Both the position numbers and the translations under genes were made by a program. A stretch of DNA of 64,000 nt, taken from assembly GCA_963772515.1 (NCBI GenBank), contig CAVYXC010000002.1:682001-746000 (forward strand), read 5' to 3'. Positions 34,567-47,150 of this stretch are shown here, one piece after another. The notes beneath the pieces were generated by a model, which saw only the letters and a program-made list of their open reading frames with translations, did no database searches and was not told where the DNA came from. The stretch comes from JAFAHD01 sp963772515 (GTDB lineage Bacteria > Vulcanimicrobiota > Vulcanimicrobiia > Eremiobacterales > Eremiobacteraceae). Within the stretch, counting starts at the first letter, position 1. The number at the start of each line of letters is the position of its first letter.

Positions 34567-35161
34567 GCTCCGTAGCCGCGACTGCCGGGACTTCCTCTTC
34601 GGCCTTCTGCGGCGCGAGCACGGACAGCACGATGTCGTCGGCCTCTTCGACGATTCTCACGCCTTCGGGCGCCTGGAGGTCGCGCACGTGGACGTTGTCG
34701 CCGATGTTCAAGCTGCTGACGTCGACCTCGATCTGCTCGGGGATCGATCCAGGCAGCGCCTCGACCGCGATCTCGCGCAGCACGATGTCGAGCACGCCGC
34801 CCTCCTTGACGCCGGGCGCGTTGCCGCGTGCGACGACTGGGACGTTGGCCTCGACTGCTTCGGCGAGGTCGACCGCGTACAGATCGATATGGATCAGATG
34901 ATGGTTGATGACGTCGTGCTGGCGGTCATGGACCATGACCGGCGTAGCGCCGCGGCCCTCGATCTCGAGCGTGAAGACCGAATTGATGTTGTGACCGGTC
35001 AGCGCGCTGCGCAGATCCCGAGCCTCGATGACGATCGGCAACGGATCATTGAACTGGTGGCCATAGACGACGCCCGGAACTTTGCCCTCGCGGCGCAGTC
35101 TGTGGACCGCGTGGCTGCCGGTCTGCGACCGCGGCTTCGCGGTGATGGTGATAGTCTCCAT
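34505..35161 (-). CDS. rplY: Ribosomal protein bL25, long Ctc form
   Basis: A 218-residue bL25: an N-terminal 5S-rRNA-binding domain (METITITAKPR, VPGVVYGHQFN, HIDLYAVDLAE) and the C-terminal TL5/Ctc domain (LREIAVEALPGSIPEQIEVDV, LNIGDNVHVRDL), then an acidic Glu/Ala-rich tail. Order prs-ctc-pth is a common bacterial arrangement. Confidence 0.94.
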   Translation of the reverse strand: METITITAKPRSQTGSHAVHRLRREGKVPGVVYGHQFNDPLPIVIEARDLRSALTGHNINSVFTLEIEGRGATPVMVHDRQHDVINHHLIHIDLYAVDLAEAVEANVPVVARGNAPGVKEGGVLDIVLREIAVEALPGSIPEQIEVDVSSLNIGDNVHVRDLQAPEGVRIVEEADDIVLSVLAPQKAEEEVPAVAATELAQPELVGEKKPAEEEPEES

Positions 35162-35170
35162 GATACCTTT

Positions 35171-36259
35171 CTAGTTGGGTCTTTTTTCCAAGCCCGCTCC
35201 GCTAGCTTGGAGGCCGGCGGTGCTCTCTGGAGCGTTCAAGTTGAAAAGCGGCTGGTCGTCGATCCCGTCTTGGCCAAGCGTGCGCTCCTGCTCGTTGTAC
35301 AGCTCCGAGACCGAGCGGTTGGCCGAGATGCGCCGGATGCTCTCGGCGAGCAGCCGGCCGACGGATAGCACTTTGATCTTCTCGCCGCGGATGTCGTCGG
35401 GCACCGGAATCGTGTTGGTGACGATGACTTCGCTGATGGGCGAGTCGTTGAGCTTCTGCGCGGCGCCCGCCGCGAAGATGCCGTGCGTCGCGCACGTGAT
35501 CACCGACGTCGCGCCGCGCTCGAGCAGCGCCTCGGACGCCTTGACCAGCGTGCCGCCGGTCGAGATCATGTCGTCGATGATGACCGCGGTCTTGCCTTTG
35601 AGGTCGCCGACGACTTCGCTGACCTCGTTGACGTCGGGTCGCGGCCGGCGCTTGAAGACGATCGCCACCGAGGACTGCAGTTTTTTCGCAAACGCCTCGG
35701 CGCGCGCCACGCCGCCCGCGTCGGGCGACACGACGACGACGCCCGGGCCGCGCAGCTTCTTCGTGTTGATGAGGTAGTTGGCCAAGATGAAGCTGGCGGT
35801 GAGATTGTCGACCGGTTCGTCGAAGAACCCCTGGATCTGCGCCGCATGCAGGTCCACGGTGAGGATGCGCTGCACGCCCGCGGTCGTCAACAGGTTGGCG
35901 ACTAGCTTGGCCGAGATCGGTTCGCGCCCTTTGGTCTTTTTGTCTTGTTTCGCGTACCCGTAGTACGGGATGACCGCGGTGATGCGATAGGCGGACGCGC
36001 GCCGCAGCGCGTCGATCATGAGCAGCATCTCCATGAGCGAATCGTTCACGGAGCGCCCGGGTTCGGGCGGCTTGCAGATCGACTGGATCACGAACGCGTC
36101 CGCGCCGCGGACGTTCTCGTGGATCTCGATGCGGCACTCCTCGTTGGCAAACGTCGTGACCAACGCCTTGCCCACGTGGGTGCCCATCATGTGCGCGATC
36201 TCGACGGCGAGCGCGCGATTGGAATTGCCGGAGAAGAGGACCGGTTTTGCCGTAGCCAT
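35171..36259 (-). CDS. prs: Ribose-phosphate pyrophosphokinase
   Basis: A 362-residue PRPP synthase. Features: LFSGNSNRALAVEIA, PYYGYAKQDKK, VDLHAAQIQGFFD, the PRPP loop VIIDDMISTGGT and RLLAESIRRI. About 40 extra residues follow the normal end (NEQERTLGQDGIDDQPLFN region); most bacterial Prs have about 315. PRPP made here feeds pyrE in the nearby operon. First gene of a six-gene minus-strand run. Confidence 0.95.
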   Translation of the reverse strand: MATAKPVLFSGNSNRALAVEIAHMMGTHVGKALVTTFANEECRIEIHENVRGADAFVIQSICKPPEPGRSVNDSLMEMLLMIDALRRASAYRITAVIPYYGYAKQDKKTKGREPISAKLVANLLTTAGVQRILTVDLHAAQIQGFFDEPVDNLTASFILANYLINTKKLRGPGVVVVSPDAGGVARAEAFAKKLQSSVAIVFKRRPRPDVNEVSEVVGDLKGKTAVIIDDMISTGGTLVKASEALLERGATSVITCATHGIFAAGAAQKLNDSPISEVIVTNTIPVPDDIRGEKIKVLSVGRLLAESIRRISANRSVSELYNEQERTLGQDGIDDQPLFNLNAPESTAGLQASGAGLEKRPN

Positions 36260-36386
36260 AACAGCGGTCTCCCGTCAAGCGATAGAGTTACATATGGGCC
36301 CGGAGGCCCGTACCCATGTTCTCCGAATATGACGGTTCGACCCCCCAACGCAGCGCCGCAAGCGCGACCCGACCCGCGAGGAATCG

Positions 36387-38438
36387 ATGCCCGAATTCAA
36401 AGTGGAAGCGCCTTTCCAGCCCTCAGGCGACCAGCCCGAAGCCATACGCGCCCTCGTCGAGGGCATCGAGCGCGGCGACCGCGCGCAGACGCTGCTCGGC
36501 GTGACCGGCAGCGGGAAGACCGCGACGATGGCCTGGGCGATCGAACAGGTGCGCAAGCCCACGCTGGTGCTCAGCCACAACAAGACGCTCGCAGCGCAGC
36601 TGTGCGGCGAGTTCAAAGAGTTCTTCCCGAACAATGCGGTCGAGTATTTCGTGTCTTATTTCGACTACTATCAGCCCGAAGCGTACATACCGTCCTCGGA
36701 CACCTACATCGAAAAGGATTCGTCCATCAACGAGGAGATCGAGCGCCTGCGCCACTCGGCGACGCAGTCGCTGCTGACGCGCCGCGACACGATCATCGTC
36801 GCCTCGGTCTCGTGCATCTTCGGCTTGGGCTCACCATCCGACTACATCGAGATGTCCTTGAATCTGCGCCGTGGCCAGGAATACGACCGCGACAAGCTGC
36901 TGCGCAAGCTGGTCGACATGCAGTACACGCGCAACGACCTGGCGATGGTGCGCGGCACGTTCCGCGTGCGCGGCGACGTGCTCGAGTTCGTGGCGGTCGA
37001 CGACGAGATCATCACGCGGCTCGACTTCTTCGGCGATCAGATCGATCACATCACGCGCGTCAACCAGGTGACAGGCGAGATGCTCGACGACCTGGACGAG
37101 TTGACGATCTTCCCAGCCAAGCACTTCATCACGCCTGAGGAAAAGCTGCTGCGCGCGGTGGGCAGCATCGAAGCCGAGCTGGAAGAGCGCCTCGCCTACT
37201 TCAAGCGCGAGGGCAAGCTGCTCGAAGCGCAACGCCTAGAGCTGCGTACTCGCAACGATATTGAGATGCTGCGCGAGCTGGGCTACTGCAACGGCATCGA
37301 GAACTATTCGCGCCACCTCACCGGCCGCGCGCCCGGCCAGACGCCGTTCTGCTTGTTGGATTTCTTCCCTGACGACTGGATGCTGTTCATCGACGAATCG
37401 CACGTGACGCTGCCGCAGGTGCACGGCATGTACCAAGGCGACCGCTCGCGCAAGGAGGCGCTCGTCGAGTACGGCTTCCGCTTGCCGTCAGCGATCGACA
37501 ACCGTCCGCTCACGTTTGAGGAGTTCGACAAGCACCTCAATCAGGTCGTCTACGTCTCGGCGACGCCCAGCGAGTACGAGCGCAAGCATTCGACGCAGGT
37601 GGTCGAGCAGATCATCCGTCCGACCGGATTGGTCGATCCCAAGGTCGAGGTGCGCCCGACCAAAGGCCAGGTCGACGACCTGATGGACGAAGTGCGCAAG
37701 CGCGCGCAGTCCGGCGAGCGCGTGCTGGTCACGACGCTCACGAAGAAGATGGCCGAAGACCTCACCGACTACCTCATCGAGATGGGCGTGCGCGCGCGCT
37801 ATCTGCACTCGGAGATCGACACGCTCGAACGCATCTCGATACTCCGCGACTTGCGCTTGGGCGAGTTCGACTGCCTCGTCGGCATCAATCTGCTGCGCGA
37901 AGGCCTCGATCTACCGGAGGTGTCGCTGGTCGCGATTCTCGACGCGGACAAAGAAGGCTACCTGCGCTCCGAGACCTCGCTCATCCAGACCATCGGACGC
38001 GCGGCACGCCACGTGAGCGGCACCGTGCTGATGTACGCCGACAACATCACGCAGTCGATGGAGCGCGCGATCAACGAGACCGAGCGCCGGCGCATCAGAC
38101 AGCTGGCCTACAACGAAGAGCATCACATCGATCCCAAGTCGATCCTCAAGTCGGTACGCGACATCTTGTCGTCCGTCGGAGCAAGCGAGGAGACGCGCAA
38201 GCGCGCCGCCGGCAAGACGTTGCAGGACGTGCCGCGCGACGTGCTGATCGCGACGATCGGCAAACTCGAGAAAGAGATGCGCGCAGCCGCGGCGCGGCTT
38301 GAGTTCGAGAAGGCAGCCGCGCTGCGCGACGAGCTGTGGGAACTGCGCAAGCAGCTGCCCGACGGCGGCGATCCCGCGCTCTCGCGTAAGGCGCCGCGCG
38401 TGTTCGGCGAGGCGTTGCGCGAGGCCGCGCTGTTCTGA
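36387..38438 (+). CDS. uvrB: Excinuclease ABC subunit B
   Basis: A 683-residue UvrB. Walker A is GVTGSGKTAT (38-47), the beta-hairpin region contains YFVSYFDYYQPEAYIP, helicase motifs include DESHVTLPQ and IQTIGRAARH, and a UVR motif that binds UvrC ends the protein (LEKEMRAAAARLEFEKAAALR). UvrB verifies damage with UvrA in nucleotide excision repair; uvrA lies 1.3 kb downstream. Confidence 0.97.
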   Translation: MPEFKVEAPFQPSGDQPEAIRALVEGIERGDRAQTLLGVTGSGKTATMAWAIEQVRKPTLVLSHNKTLAAQLCGEFKEFFPNNAVEYFVSYFDYYQPEAYIPSSDTYIEKDSSINEEIERLRHSATQSLLTRRDTIIVASVSCIFGLGSPSDYIEMSLNLRRGQEYDRDKLLRKLVDMQYTRNDLAMVRGTFRVRGDVLEFVAVDDEIITRLDFFGDQIDHITRVNQVTGEMLDDLDELTIFPAKHFITPEEKLLRAVGSIEAELEERLAYFKREGKLLEAQRLELRTRNDIEMLRELGYCNGIENYSRHLTGRAPGQTPFCLLDFFPDDWMLFIDESHVTLPQVHGMYQGDRSRKEALVEYGFRLPSAIDNRPLTFEEFDKHLNQVVYVSATPSEYERKHSTQVVEQIIRPTGLVDPKVEVRPTKGQVDDLMDEVRKRAQSGERVLVTTLTKKMAEDLTDYLIEMGVRARYLHSEIDTLERISILRDLRLGEFDCLVGINLLREGLDLPEVSLVAILDADKEGYLRSETSLIQTIGRAARHVSGTVLMYADNITQSMERAINETERRRIRQLAYNEEHHIDPKSILKSVRDILSSVGASEETRKRAAGKTLQDVPRDVLIATIGKLEKEMRAAAARLEFEKAAALRDELWELRKQLPDGGDPALSRKAPRVFGEALREAALF

Positions 38439-39142
38439 TCCGCGCGATCTTCTTCGACCTCGACGACACGCTGGTCGAGGACACGCTCTCGCTCGAACGC
38501 TGCGCTGAAGCCGCGGTCCGCGAGGTGTCACCCGATCTCAAACTCGATCCCCACGCGCTCGCAGTCGCGTACGTGGACGCAGCCATCGATTTCTGGGAAA
38601 GCCTCGAACCGGGCGCGTCACCGCCCAAGGCCGGCGATATCAGGCCCTCGATGTGGCGCGCGGCGTTGCGGCGCTTCGGGGTCGACGACGCGGCGCTGGC
38701 TTCGCGCATCGCCAAGCGCTACGACCAGCTGCGCATCGAGCGCGTCGAGCTTTTCCCCGACGCGGTACCTGTGCTGCACCGGCTGCATGGCAAGTATAAG
38801 ATGTCGATCATCACCAACGGCTTCGCCGAGACGCACGACGTGAAGATCGCGCGCCTCGAGCTCGGCCGCTTTTTCGACCACGTGATCCTTGCGGGCGAGA
38901 TGCAGCTCGTCAAGCCCGATCCGAAGATCTTCCAGCACGCGATGCGGCTGGCCGGCGTGGAGCCGCACGAAAGCATCATGGTCGGCGATCGCTTCAATCG
39001 CGACGTCGCGGGCGCGCACGCCGCCGGCATGCGCGCGGTGTGGGTCAACGTGCGCAACGAGACGCCGCCGGCGGGCGTGCGTCCTGCGGACGCGACGATC
39101 GTCAACATCGGCGAGCTGCCTGCAGCCCTCGAGCATCTTTGA
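38435..39142 (+). CDS. HAD-family hydrolase, apparent CTG start
   Basis: A 235-residue HAD phosphatase with motif I AIFFDLDDTLVED, motif II IITNGFAE, motif III Lys in VKPDPKIF and motif IV VGDRFNRDV; the cap is the helical C1 type of the YjjG/HAD-IA group. No ATG, GTG or TTG stands before motif I in frame. The CTG at 38435 overlaps the uvrB stop as CTGA and gives a natural N-terminus (LIRAIFFDLDD). The first normal start is GTG at 38525, which would lose motif I. Confidence 0.82.
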   Translation: MIRAIFFDLDDTLVEDTLSLERCAEAAVREVSPDLKLDPHALAVAYVDAAIDFWESLEPGASPPKAGDIRPSMWRAALRRFGVDDAALASRIAKRYDQLRIERVELFPDAVPVLHRLHGKYKMSIITNGFAETHDVKIARLELGRFFDHVILAGEMQLVKPDPKIFQHAMRLAGVEPHESIMVGDRFNRDVAGAHAAGMRAVWVNVRNETPPAGVRPADATIVNIGELPAALEHL

Positions 39143-39262
39143 CCTGCAGCGCTCGGCCGCTTGCCCGGGGGGAACCCGCGCGTCCCTGGTCTAACGCGCT
39201 GTCGGCGTGTGGCACCCTTGCCGCATCGGCGTTCTTCGCTATCTTCGTAGGAGAAACAAGTA

Positions 39263-39664
39263 ATGCGTAAATTCATCACGTTTGGCGTGCTCGCGACGCT
39301 TGCCGCTCTCGCGGCGATCTCGCTTTCCAGCACCGCGGCGAGCGCGAGCTTCAACGCGACCGGCGTGTACTGCGTGCAAGCCACCGGCAACCAGTTCACC
39401 AAGGGCCTGATCCACATGACGCAGACGAACAACATCATCGTCGGCAGCTATGGACATGGCGGACAGCTGAGCGCGACGCTCACCGGCACGACCGCGGCAG
39501 CGAAATGGAACGATCAACGCGGCGCGGGCTGGGCGACGCTCAACTTCACGCCTGCGGGTCGCGACTTCTCCGGGTCGTGGGGCTACAATGGCCGCAAGGC
39601 CGAAGGCGATATCGTCGCCACGCGCATCGCCCAAGGGACCACGAACGCCGCCGCCTGTAAATAA
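39263..39664 (+). CDS. Small secreted protein, unknown
   Basis: A 133-residue exported protein: signal ATLAALAAISLSSTAASA, mature part FNATGVYCVQATGNQFTKG and alternating strands (IIVGSYGHGGQLSATLTG, ATLNFTPAGRDFSGSWGY), with two cysteines that could pair end to end. A single beta-barrel-like domain is likely. GGAG precedes the ATG and a terminator follows, so it is its own transcription unit. Confidence 0.65.
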   Translation: MRKFITFGVLATLAALAAISLSSTAASASFNATGVYCVQATGNQFTKGLIHMTQTNNIIVGSYGHGGQLSATLTGTTAAAKWNDQRGAGWATLNFTPAGRDFSGSWGYNGRKAEGDIVATRIAQGTTNAAACK

Positions 39665-39686
39665 GAATAGGTACGGCATGACGCGC

Positions 39687-39716
39687 GAGCCCGCGGAGAC
39701 GCGGGCTCTTCGTTTT
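39687..39716 (+). terminator. Rho-independent terminator
   Basis: A 9-bp stem (GAGCCCGCG with CGCGGGCTC) and GAGA loop is followed by TTCGTTTT, 22 bases after the secreted-protein stop. Confidence 0.8.
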
Positions 39717-39758
39717 CACGGGATTCCAAAGGCTCGGTGACGAAATACCGTCGTCCCA

Positions 39759-42779
<3,021 letters not shown>

Positions 42780-42848
42780 GGGACAGTGTAGCGGTTCAAG
42801 TCCCGCAGCTGACCTGCCGATATGAGTATCTGAGAGGTATGAACTCCC

Positions 42849-43565
42849 ATGGCTGACGCACTCGATACCGGTGAGCTGCCAGTAGCGCTTTCGCTTCCGG
42901 TCTCGATCACTGCGCGAAACGCAGATCTCAAGCTCGACATCATCGGGCGGGCCACTCATCTCGATGAGAAGGGGCTGGTCGCGACGTTGCAGGTGGAGGT
43001 GCCCGAGGGCACGGTCCTGTTCACGACCATCGATATGCGCAGCATCAACTCCACCGTGCGCGGGCTGATCAAGGTCAAATCGCAGGCCGCGATCGGCGAG
43101 CACGGGGGCTATCGCACGATCGCGGACTTCGTCGATCTCAACGATGACGGCAAGCGCAAAATCGCCAAAATGCTCGGCGGTCCGGCTGAAGATCTCGCGC
43201 CGGTCGCCTCACGCAGTTTCGCGGTCGATCAGATCGCCACGCAGCACACCGGTGGCTACGTGCGCACGCCGCAGGCCGCGGCAAACGCGCCCGACTATCG
43301 GCCGCCCGTCAGCGCTCCGTCGTCTCGCCGTCCGTACTTCGAACCGTCGCCCGCGCGCACGCAGGTAAAGGCGTCAGCGTCGACCCGTTTTTGGGGTTCG
43401 TTGGGCGTCACGTTCTACGTGGCTCTCATCCTGATCATCATCGCGTTCTTCCCGCAGGGCCGGGCCTTCGAATGGATGGTGCTCAGCTACATCGGGTACG
43501 CGCTCGAGCGCATGTGGTACTGGGCGAACAACATCGGCCACGTCAAGCTGTACGACAACAGCTAG
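42849..43565 (+). CDS. PilZ-like protein with C-terminal membrane segment
   Basis: A 238-residue protein. Residues 10-115 look like a PilZ-type beta-barrel (LPVSITARNADLKLDIIGRA, GYRTIADFVDLNDDGKRKIA), but the RxxxR c-di-GMP motif is not obvious. A Pro/Ser/Ala linker leads to one or two membrane helices (FYVALILIIIAFFPQG, MVLSYIGYALERMWYW). c-di-GMP binding is not shown by the sequence. The gene converges on ligA with interlocked stops. Confidence 0.5.
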   Translation: MADALDTGELPVALSLPVSITARNADLKLDIIGRATHLDEKGLVATLQVEVPEGTVLFTTIDMRSINSTVRGLIKVKSQAAIGEHGGYRTIADFVDLNDDGKRKIAKMLGGPAEDLAPVASRSFAVDQIATQHTGGYVRTPQAAANAPDYRPPVSAPSSRRPYFEPSPARTQVKASASTRFWGSLGVTFYVALILIIIAFFPQGRAFEWMVLSYIGYALERMWYWANNIGHVKLYDNS

Positions 43566-45568
43566 TCCCGTAGAAGCTCGCGCAGCCCCGCTTCGTCGAT
43601 GATCTTCACGCCGAGTGATTCCGCGCGCGCGAGTTTCGTGCCGGCGGCTTCGCCCGCGACCACGTAATCCGTCTTCTTGCTCACCGCGCCGCTCACTTTG
43701 CCGCCCGCGCCGGCGATGAGCGCGCTGGCCTCTTCGCGGCTCAGCGACGCCAACGTGCCCGTCAACACGAATGTCTTACCGGCCAGCGGTCCCGAGGCCG
43801 CGCGCGCCCGTCGTTCGCCGCGCAGGTTCACGCCCGCGCGCCGAAGTTTTTCGATGATGGCGCGGTTCTGCTCTTGCGCGAAGAAGGAGACGACGCTTTG
43901 GGCGATCGCGGGCCCGATCTGCTCGACCGCTTGCAGGTCCTCGACGCCCATCGCGGCCAGCGCGTCCATGTCGCCGGTGGCGTCGGCGAGTAATTGCGCG
44001 TTCTGGAAGCCGACGAAGCGGATGCCAAGCGAGTAGAGCACGCGCGCAAGGGACCGCGTCTTGCTGCTCGCGATGGCTTCGAGCAGATTCGCGATCGTCT
44101 TATCGCCCATGCGCGGCAGCTCGTGCAGTCTCTCCGCATCGAGCGAATAGAGATCGCCGACATCGCGCACCATGCCGGCCTCGACCAGCACGGCCGCCGA
44201 CTTGTAGCCCAAGCCCTCGATGTCCATCGCGCCGCGCGATGCGAAGTGCGCGAGCCGCTCGATGAGCTGCGCGGGGCACACCGCATTGGGGCAGTACGCC
44301 ATCGCTTCGCCTTCCGCGCGCTGCACGGGCGTGCCGCACACCGGGCAGTTCTTCGGCAGATGATAGACAGGCAGTTTCTTATTGCCGCGTGCTGCGACGA
44401 GCGGCCCGACGATCTCGGGGATCACTTCGCCGGCGCGCCGCACCGTGACCGTGTCGCCGACGCGGATGTCCTTCGCGTGGATGTAATCCTCGTTGTGCAG
44501 GGTGGCCATGGAGACGGTGACGCCTCCGACCTGCACCGGCTCGAGGACGGCGTAGGGGTTGACGCTCCCGGTTCGTCCGACGTTGACCTCGATCGAGTTC
44601 AACCTGGTCGTGACTTCTTCAGGCGGATACTTGAACGCGATGGCCCAGCGCGGTTCGCGTCCGACGGCGCCGAGCGCACGCTGGAGGCCGAGCTGATCCA
44701 CCTTGACGACGATCCCATCCGTGCCGTAGTCAAGGCCGATGCGCTTGGTCTCCCATGCGTTGCAGAACTCGACCACTTCATCGAACGACTCAAAGCGGCG
44801 CGCTTCCTTATTGACTGGAAAGCCGAACGCGTCGAGCGCCGCGAGCAGGTCCCACTGAGTGGCGGCGCGCAGCACCGGTTCATTGGCGCCCACGCCGTAC
44901 GCGAAAAAACGCAGCGGGCGCTGCGCGGTCGCGGCCGGGTCGAGCTGGCGCAAGCTGCCGGCGGCGGAGTTGCGCGGATTGGCGAACGGCGCCTCGCCTT
45001 CGGCGACCCGGCGCTCGTTCAAGCGCTCGAAATCCGAACGCCGCATGTAGACCTCGCCGCGCACCTCGAGCAGCCCCGGCACGGGCACGCGTAGGCGTAG
45101 CGGTATCGATCGCACGGTGCGCAGGTTGGACGACACATCCTCGCCCACCACGCCGTCGCCCCGCGTCGCACCCGATTCGAAGAGGCCGTCGCGGTAGCGC
45201 AGCGAGACGGCCAACCCGTCGATCTTGAGCTCGGTGGTGAAGGCGCCTGCATCGCGGCCGAGCTGGCGGACGACGCGCGCGTGCCACGCGCGCAAGTCAT
45301 CGTCGCCGAACGCGTTGCCAAGCGACAGCATGGGCACGCCGTGCGGATACGACGCGAAGGATGATGACGGCGCCGAGCCTACGCGCTGCGTCGGGCTGTC
45401 GGGCGTACGCAGTTCCGGATGCGCTTCCTCGAGCTCGCGCAGTTCGCGCACGAGCGCGTCGTATTCCGCGTCGCCGACGCTCGGGGCGTCGCGCACATAG
45501 TACTCTTCGTTGTAGCGTTCGAGCAGTTCGCGCAGATGCGCGGCTCGCTTGCCTGGCGTGGGGCTCAT
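43562..45568 (-). CDS. ligA: NAD-dependent DNA ligase
   Basis: A 668-residue LigA of standard length: Ia domain, adenylation domain with Lys115 (TELKIDGLA), OB fold, Cys4 zinc finger (CPVC...CPNAVC), helix-hairpin-helix region (LPRMGDKTIANLLEAI) and C-terminal BRCT (GKTFVLTGTLASLSREEA). It seals nicks in replication and repair, fitting the uvr genes beside it. Confidence 0.97.
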   Translation of the reverse strand: MSPTPGKRAAHLRELLERYNEEYYVRDAPSVGDAEYDALVRELRELEEAHPELRTPDSPTQRVGSAPSSSFASYPHGVPMLSLGNAFGDDDLRAWHARVVRQLGRDAGAFTTELKIDGLAVSLRYRDGLFESGATRGDGVVGEDVSSNLRTVRSIPLRLRVPVPGLLEVRGEVYMRRSDFERLNERRVAEGEAPFANPRNSAAGSLRQLDPAATAQRPLRFFAYGVGANEPVLRAATQWDLLAALDAFGFPVNKEARRFESFDEVVEFCNAWETKRIGLDYGTDGIVVKVDQLGLQRALGAVGREPRWAIAFKYPPEEVTTRLNSIEVNVGRTGSVNPYAVLEPVQVGGVTVSMATLHNEDYIHAKDIRVGDTVTVRRAGEVIPEIVGPLVAARGNKKLPVYHLPKNCPVCGTPVQRAEGEAMAYCPNAVCPAQLIERLAHFASRGAMDIEGLGYKSAAVLVEAGMVRDVGDLYSLDAERLHELPRMGDKTIANLLEAIASSKTRSLARVLYSLGIRFVGFQNAQLLADATGDMDALAAMGVEDLQAVEQIGPAIAQSVVSFFAQEQNRAIIEKLRRAGVNLRGERRARAASGPLAGKTFVLTGTLASLSREEASALIAGAGGKVSGAVSKKTDYVVAGEAAGTKLARAESLGVKIIDEAGLRELLRD

Positions 45569-45581
45569 CGCGGCGCTGGGT

Positions 45582-47150
45582 TTAGACGACTCGTCTCAGG
45601 AATCCGTCGTCGTCCTCTTCGCGGTCGTGCAGCCAGTGCAGCGCGTCCTGCAGATCGCGCGCGACGTCGCCGGCGAGCACGCTATGCTTGTGCTCGCTCG
45701 CTAAATGATCGGCGGTCACGCCGTGCCAGTACGCGCCGATCGCCGCGGCCTGGCGGGTCGTGCAACCGGCGGCGATCATGGCGCCGATGACCCCCGACAG
45801 CACGTCGCCGGTGCCGGCCGTCGCCAGCAGCTCGTTGCCGGTGAGGTTGACGTAGGACGCCTCTTTGGTGGCGATGATGGAGCGCGGCCCCTTGAGCAGC
45901 AGCGTGATGTCGTGCGCCTCGGCGAAGTCGTCGGCCGCCTTCATGCGGTTGGCGATCGCGGAGTCTGCGTTCTCGCCCAGCAAACGGGCGAACTCGCCGT
46001 CGTGCGGCGTCAGCACAGCCTTCTTGCCGTCGACCAGACCGACGTGGCCGGCAAGCGCGAACAGCGCGTCGGCGTCCACGACGAGCGGCCGAGTGCTGGC
46101 TTCGATGAACGATCGGATGATCGTCTGTGTCGACTCCTCGCGCCCCAGCCCAGGGCCGATGACGACTGCGCCCGCGTGGCGAGTGAGGTCGAGCAGGAAC
46201 GCGGTCACCGCTTCGGAGTCTCCCTGCGGCCACGGTGCGATGATCTGCTCCATGACGTGGTGTCCGATCGCGTCGGCCGCAGCGGCGGGGCAGGCGATGG
46301 TCACGTAGCCGGCGCCGGCGTACTGCGCGCCCAGCGCCGAGAGCGCGGGGGCACCGACATATTCGGGGCTGCCGCCTATGATCACGATGTCTCCGGCGGT
46401 GCGCTTGTTGGCGAGCGCACTGCGCGCGGGCAGCCAGAAGAAGAACTGCTCTTTGGTCATGATGTGGTAGCGGCCGCCGACGTCGGCGAGGATCGCCGGG
46501 GGAATGCCGATGTGCGCCACCCAGAGTTCGCCGACGTACGAGGCCGCGGGATACAGCAGCATCCCGACTTTGGGCGCGGCCATCGTGACGGTCGCCGCCG
46601 CGCTCACCGCCGGCCCAGGCACCATGCCGGTGCTCGGGTCGATCCCGGTCGGGATGTCGACGGCGATGACCTCGCGCGCCGCGATGTTGATCTCGTTGAC
46701 CCAGGTGCGATACGCCTCGCGCAGCGGGCCGGAACTCCCGGTGCCGAGCAGACCGTCGATGATCAGCGCCGCCGCGCGCAAGCCCGAGCGGAAGAACTCA
46801 GGCGACTGCTCGCGCAGAAAGCTGATGGACGCGCCCAGGCTCTCCATGATCTCCAGCTGGGTGCGGCACAGCTCGTTGCAATCGTCCAGCTTTGCGGCCA
46901 CGTAGATGTCAGGCTCGTACCCGAGCTGCATGAGATAGCGTGCGGCGACCAACGCGTCGCCGCCGTTGTTGCCCGGCCCCGCGACGACCGCGATGCGGAT
47001 CGGGTCGCCCTCGAGCTGCTCCACGAAATCGCGCGCGAGCTCGGCGACTGCCCGTCCGGCCGACTCCATGAGGATGATCGGCGGGATGCCGACGTCGTCG
47101 ACGGCGCGTTGATCCGCCGCGCGCATCTCCTCGGGCGTCAGCGCGTTCAT
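45582..47150 (-). CDS. nnr: Bifunctional NAD(P)HX epimerase/dehydratase
   Basis: A 522-residue fusion. The N-terminal YjeF_N epimerase has VAGPGNNGGDALVAARYL and DGLLGTGSSGPL; the C-terminal ADP/ATP-dependent dehydratase, ribokinase-like, has GGSPEYVGAPALSALGA, LTPHDGEFARLLG and ATAGTGDVLSGVIGAM. It repairs hydrated NAD(P)H. The acpS stop overlaps its ATG. Confidence 0.96.
   Translation of the reverse strand: MNALTPEEMRAADQRAVDDVGIPPIILMESAGRAVAELARDFVEQLEGDPIRIAVVAGPGNNGGDALVAARYLMQLGYEPDIYVAAKLDDCNELCRTQLEIMESLGASISFLREQSPEFFRSGLRAAALIIDGLLGTGSSGPLREAYRTWVNEINIAAREVIAVDIPTGIDPSTGMVPGPAVSAAATVTMAAPKVGMLLYPAASYVGELWVAHIGIPPAILADVGGRYHIMTKEQFFFWLPARSALANKRTAGDIVIIGGSPEYVGAPALSALGAQYAGAGYVTIACPAAAADAIGHHVMEQIIAPWPQGDSEAVTAFLLDLTRHAGAVVIGPGLGREESTQTIIRSFIEASTRPLVVDADALFALAGHVGLVDGKKAVLTPHDGEFARLLGENADSAIANRMKAADDFAEAHDITLLLKGPRSIIATKEASYVNLTGNELLATAGTGDVLSGVIGAMIAAGCTTRQAAAIGAYWHGVTADHLASEHKHSVLAGDVARDLQDALHWLHDREEDDDGFLRRVV

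Noticed and set aside
42788..42812. A GGTTCAAGTCC stretch after uvrA resembling a tRNA T-arm
   Set aside because: The stem does not form the normal 5 bp with a 7-base loop, and no acceptor, D or anticodon arm is nearby.
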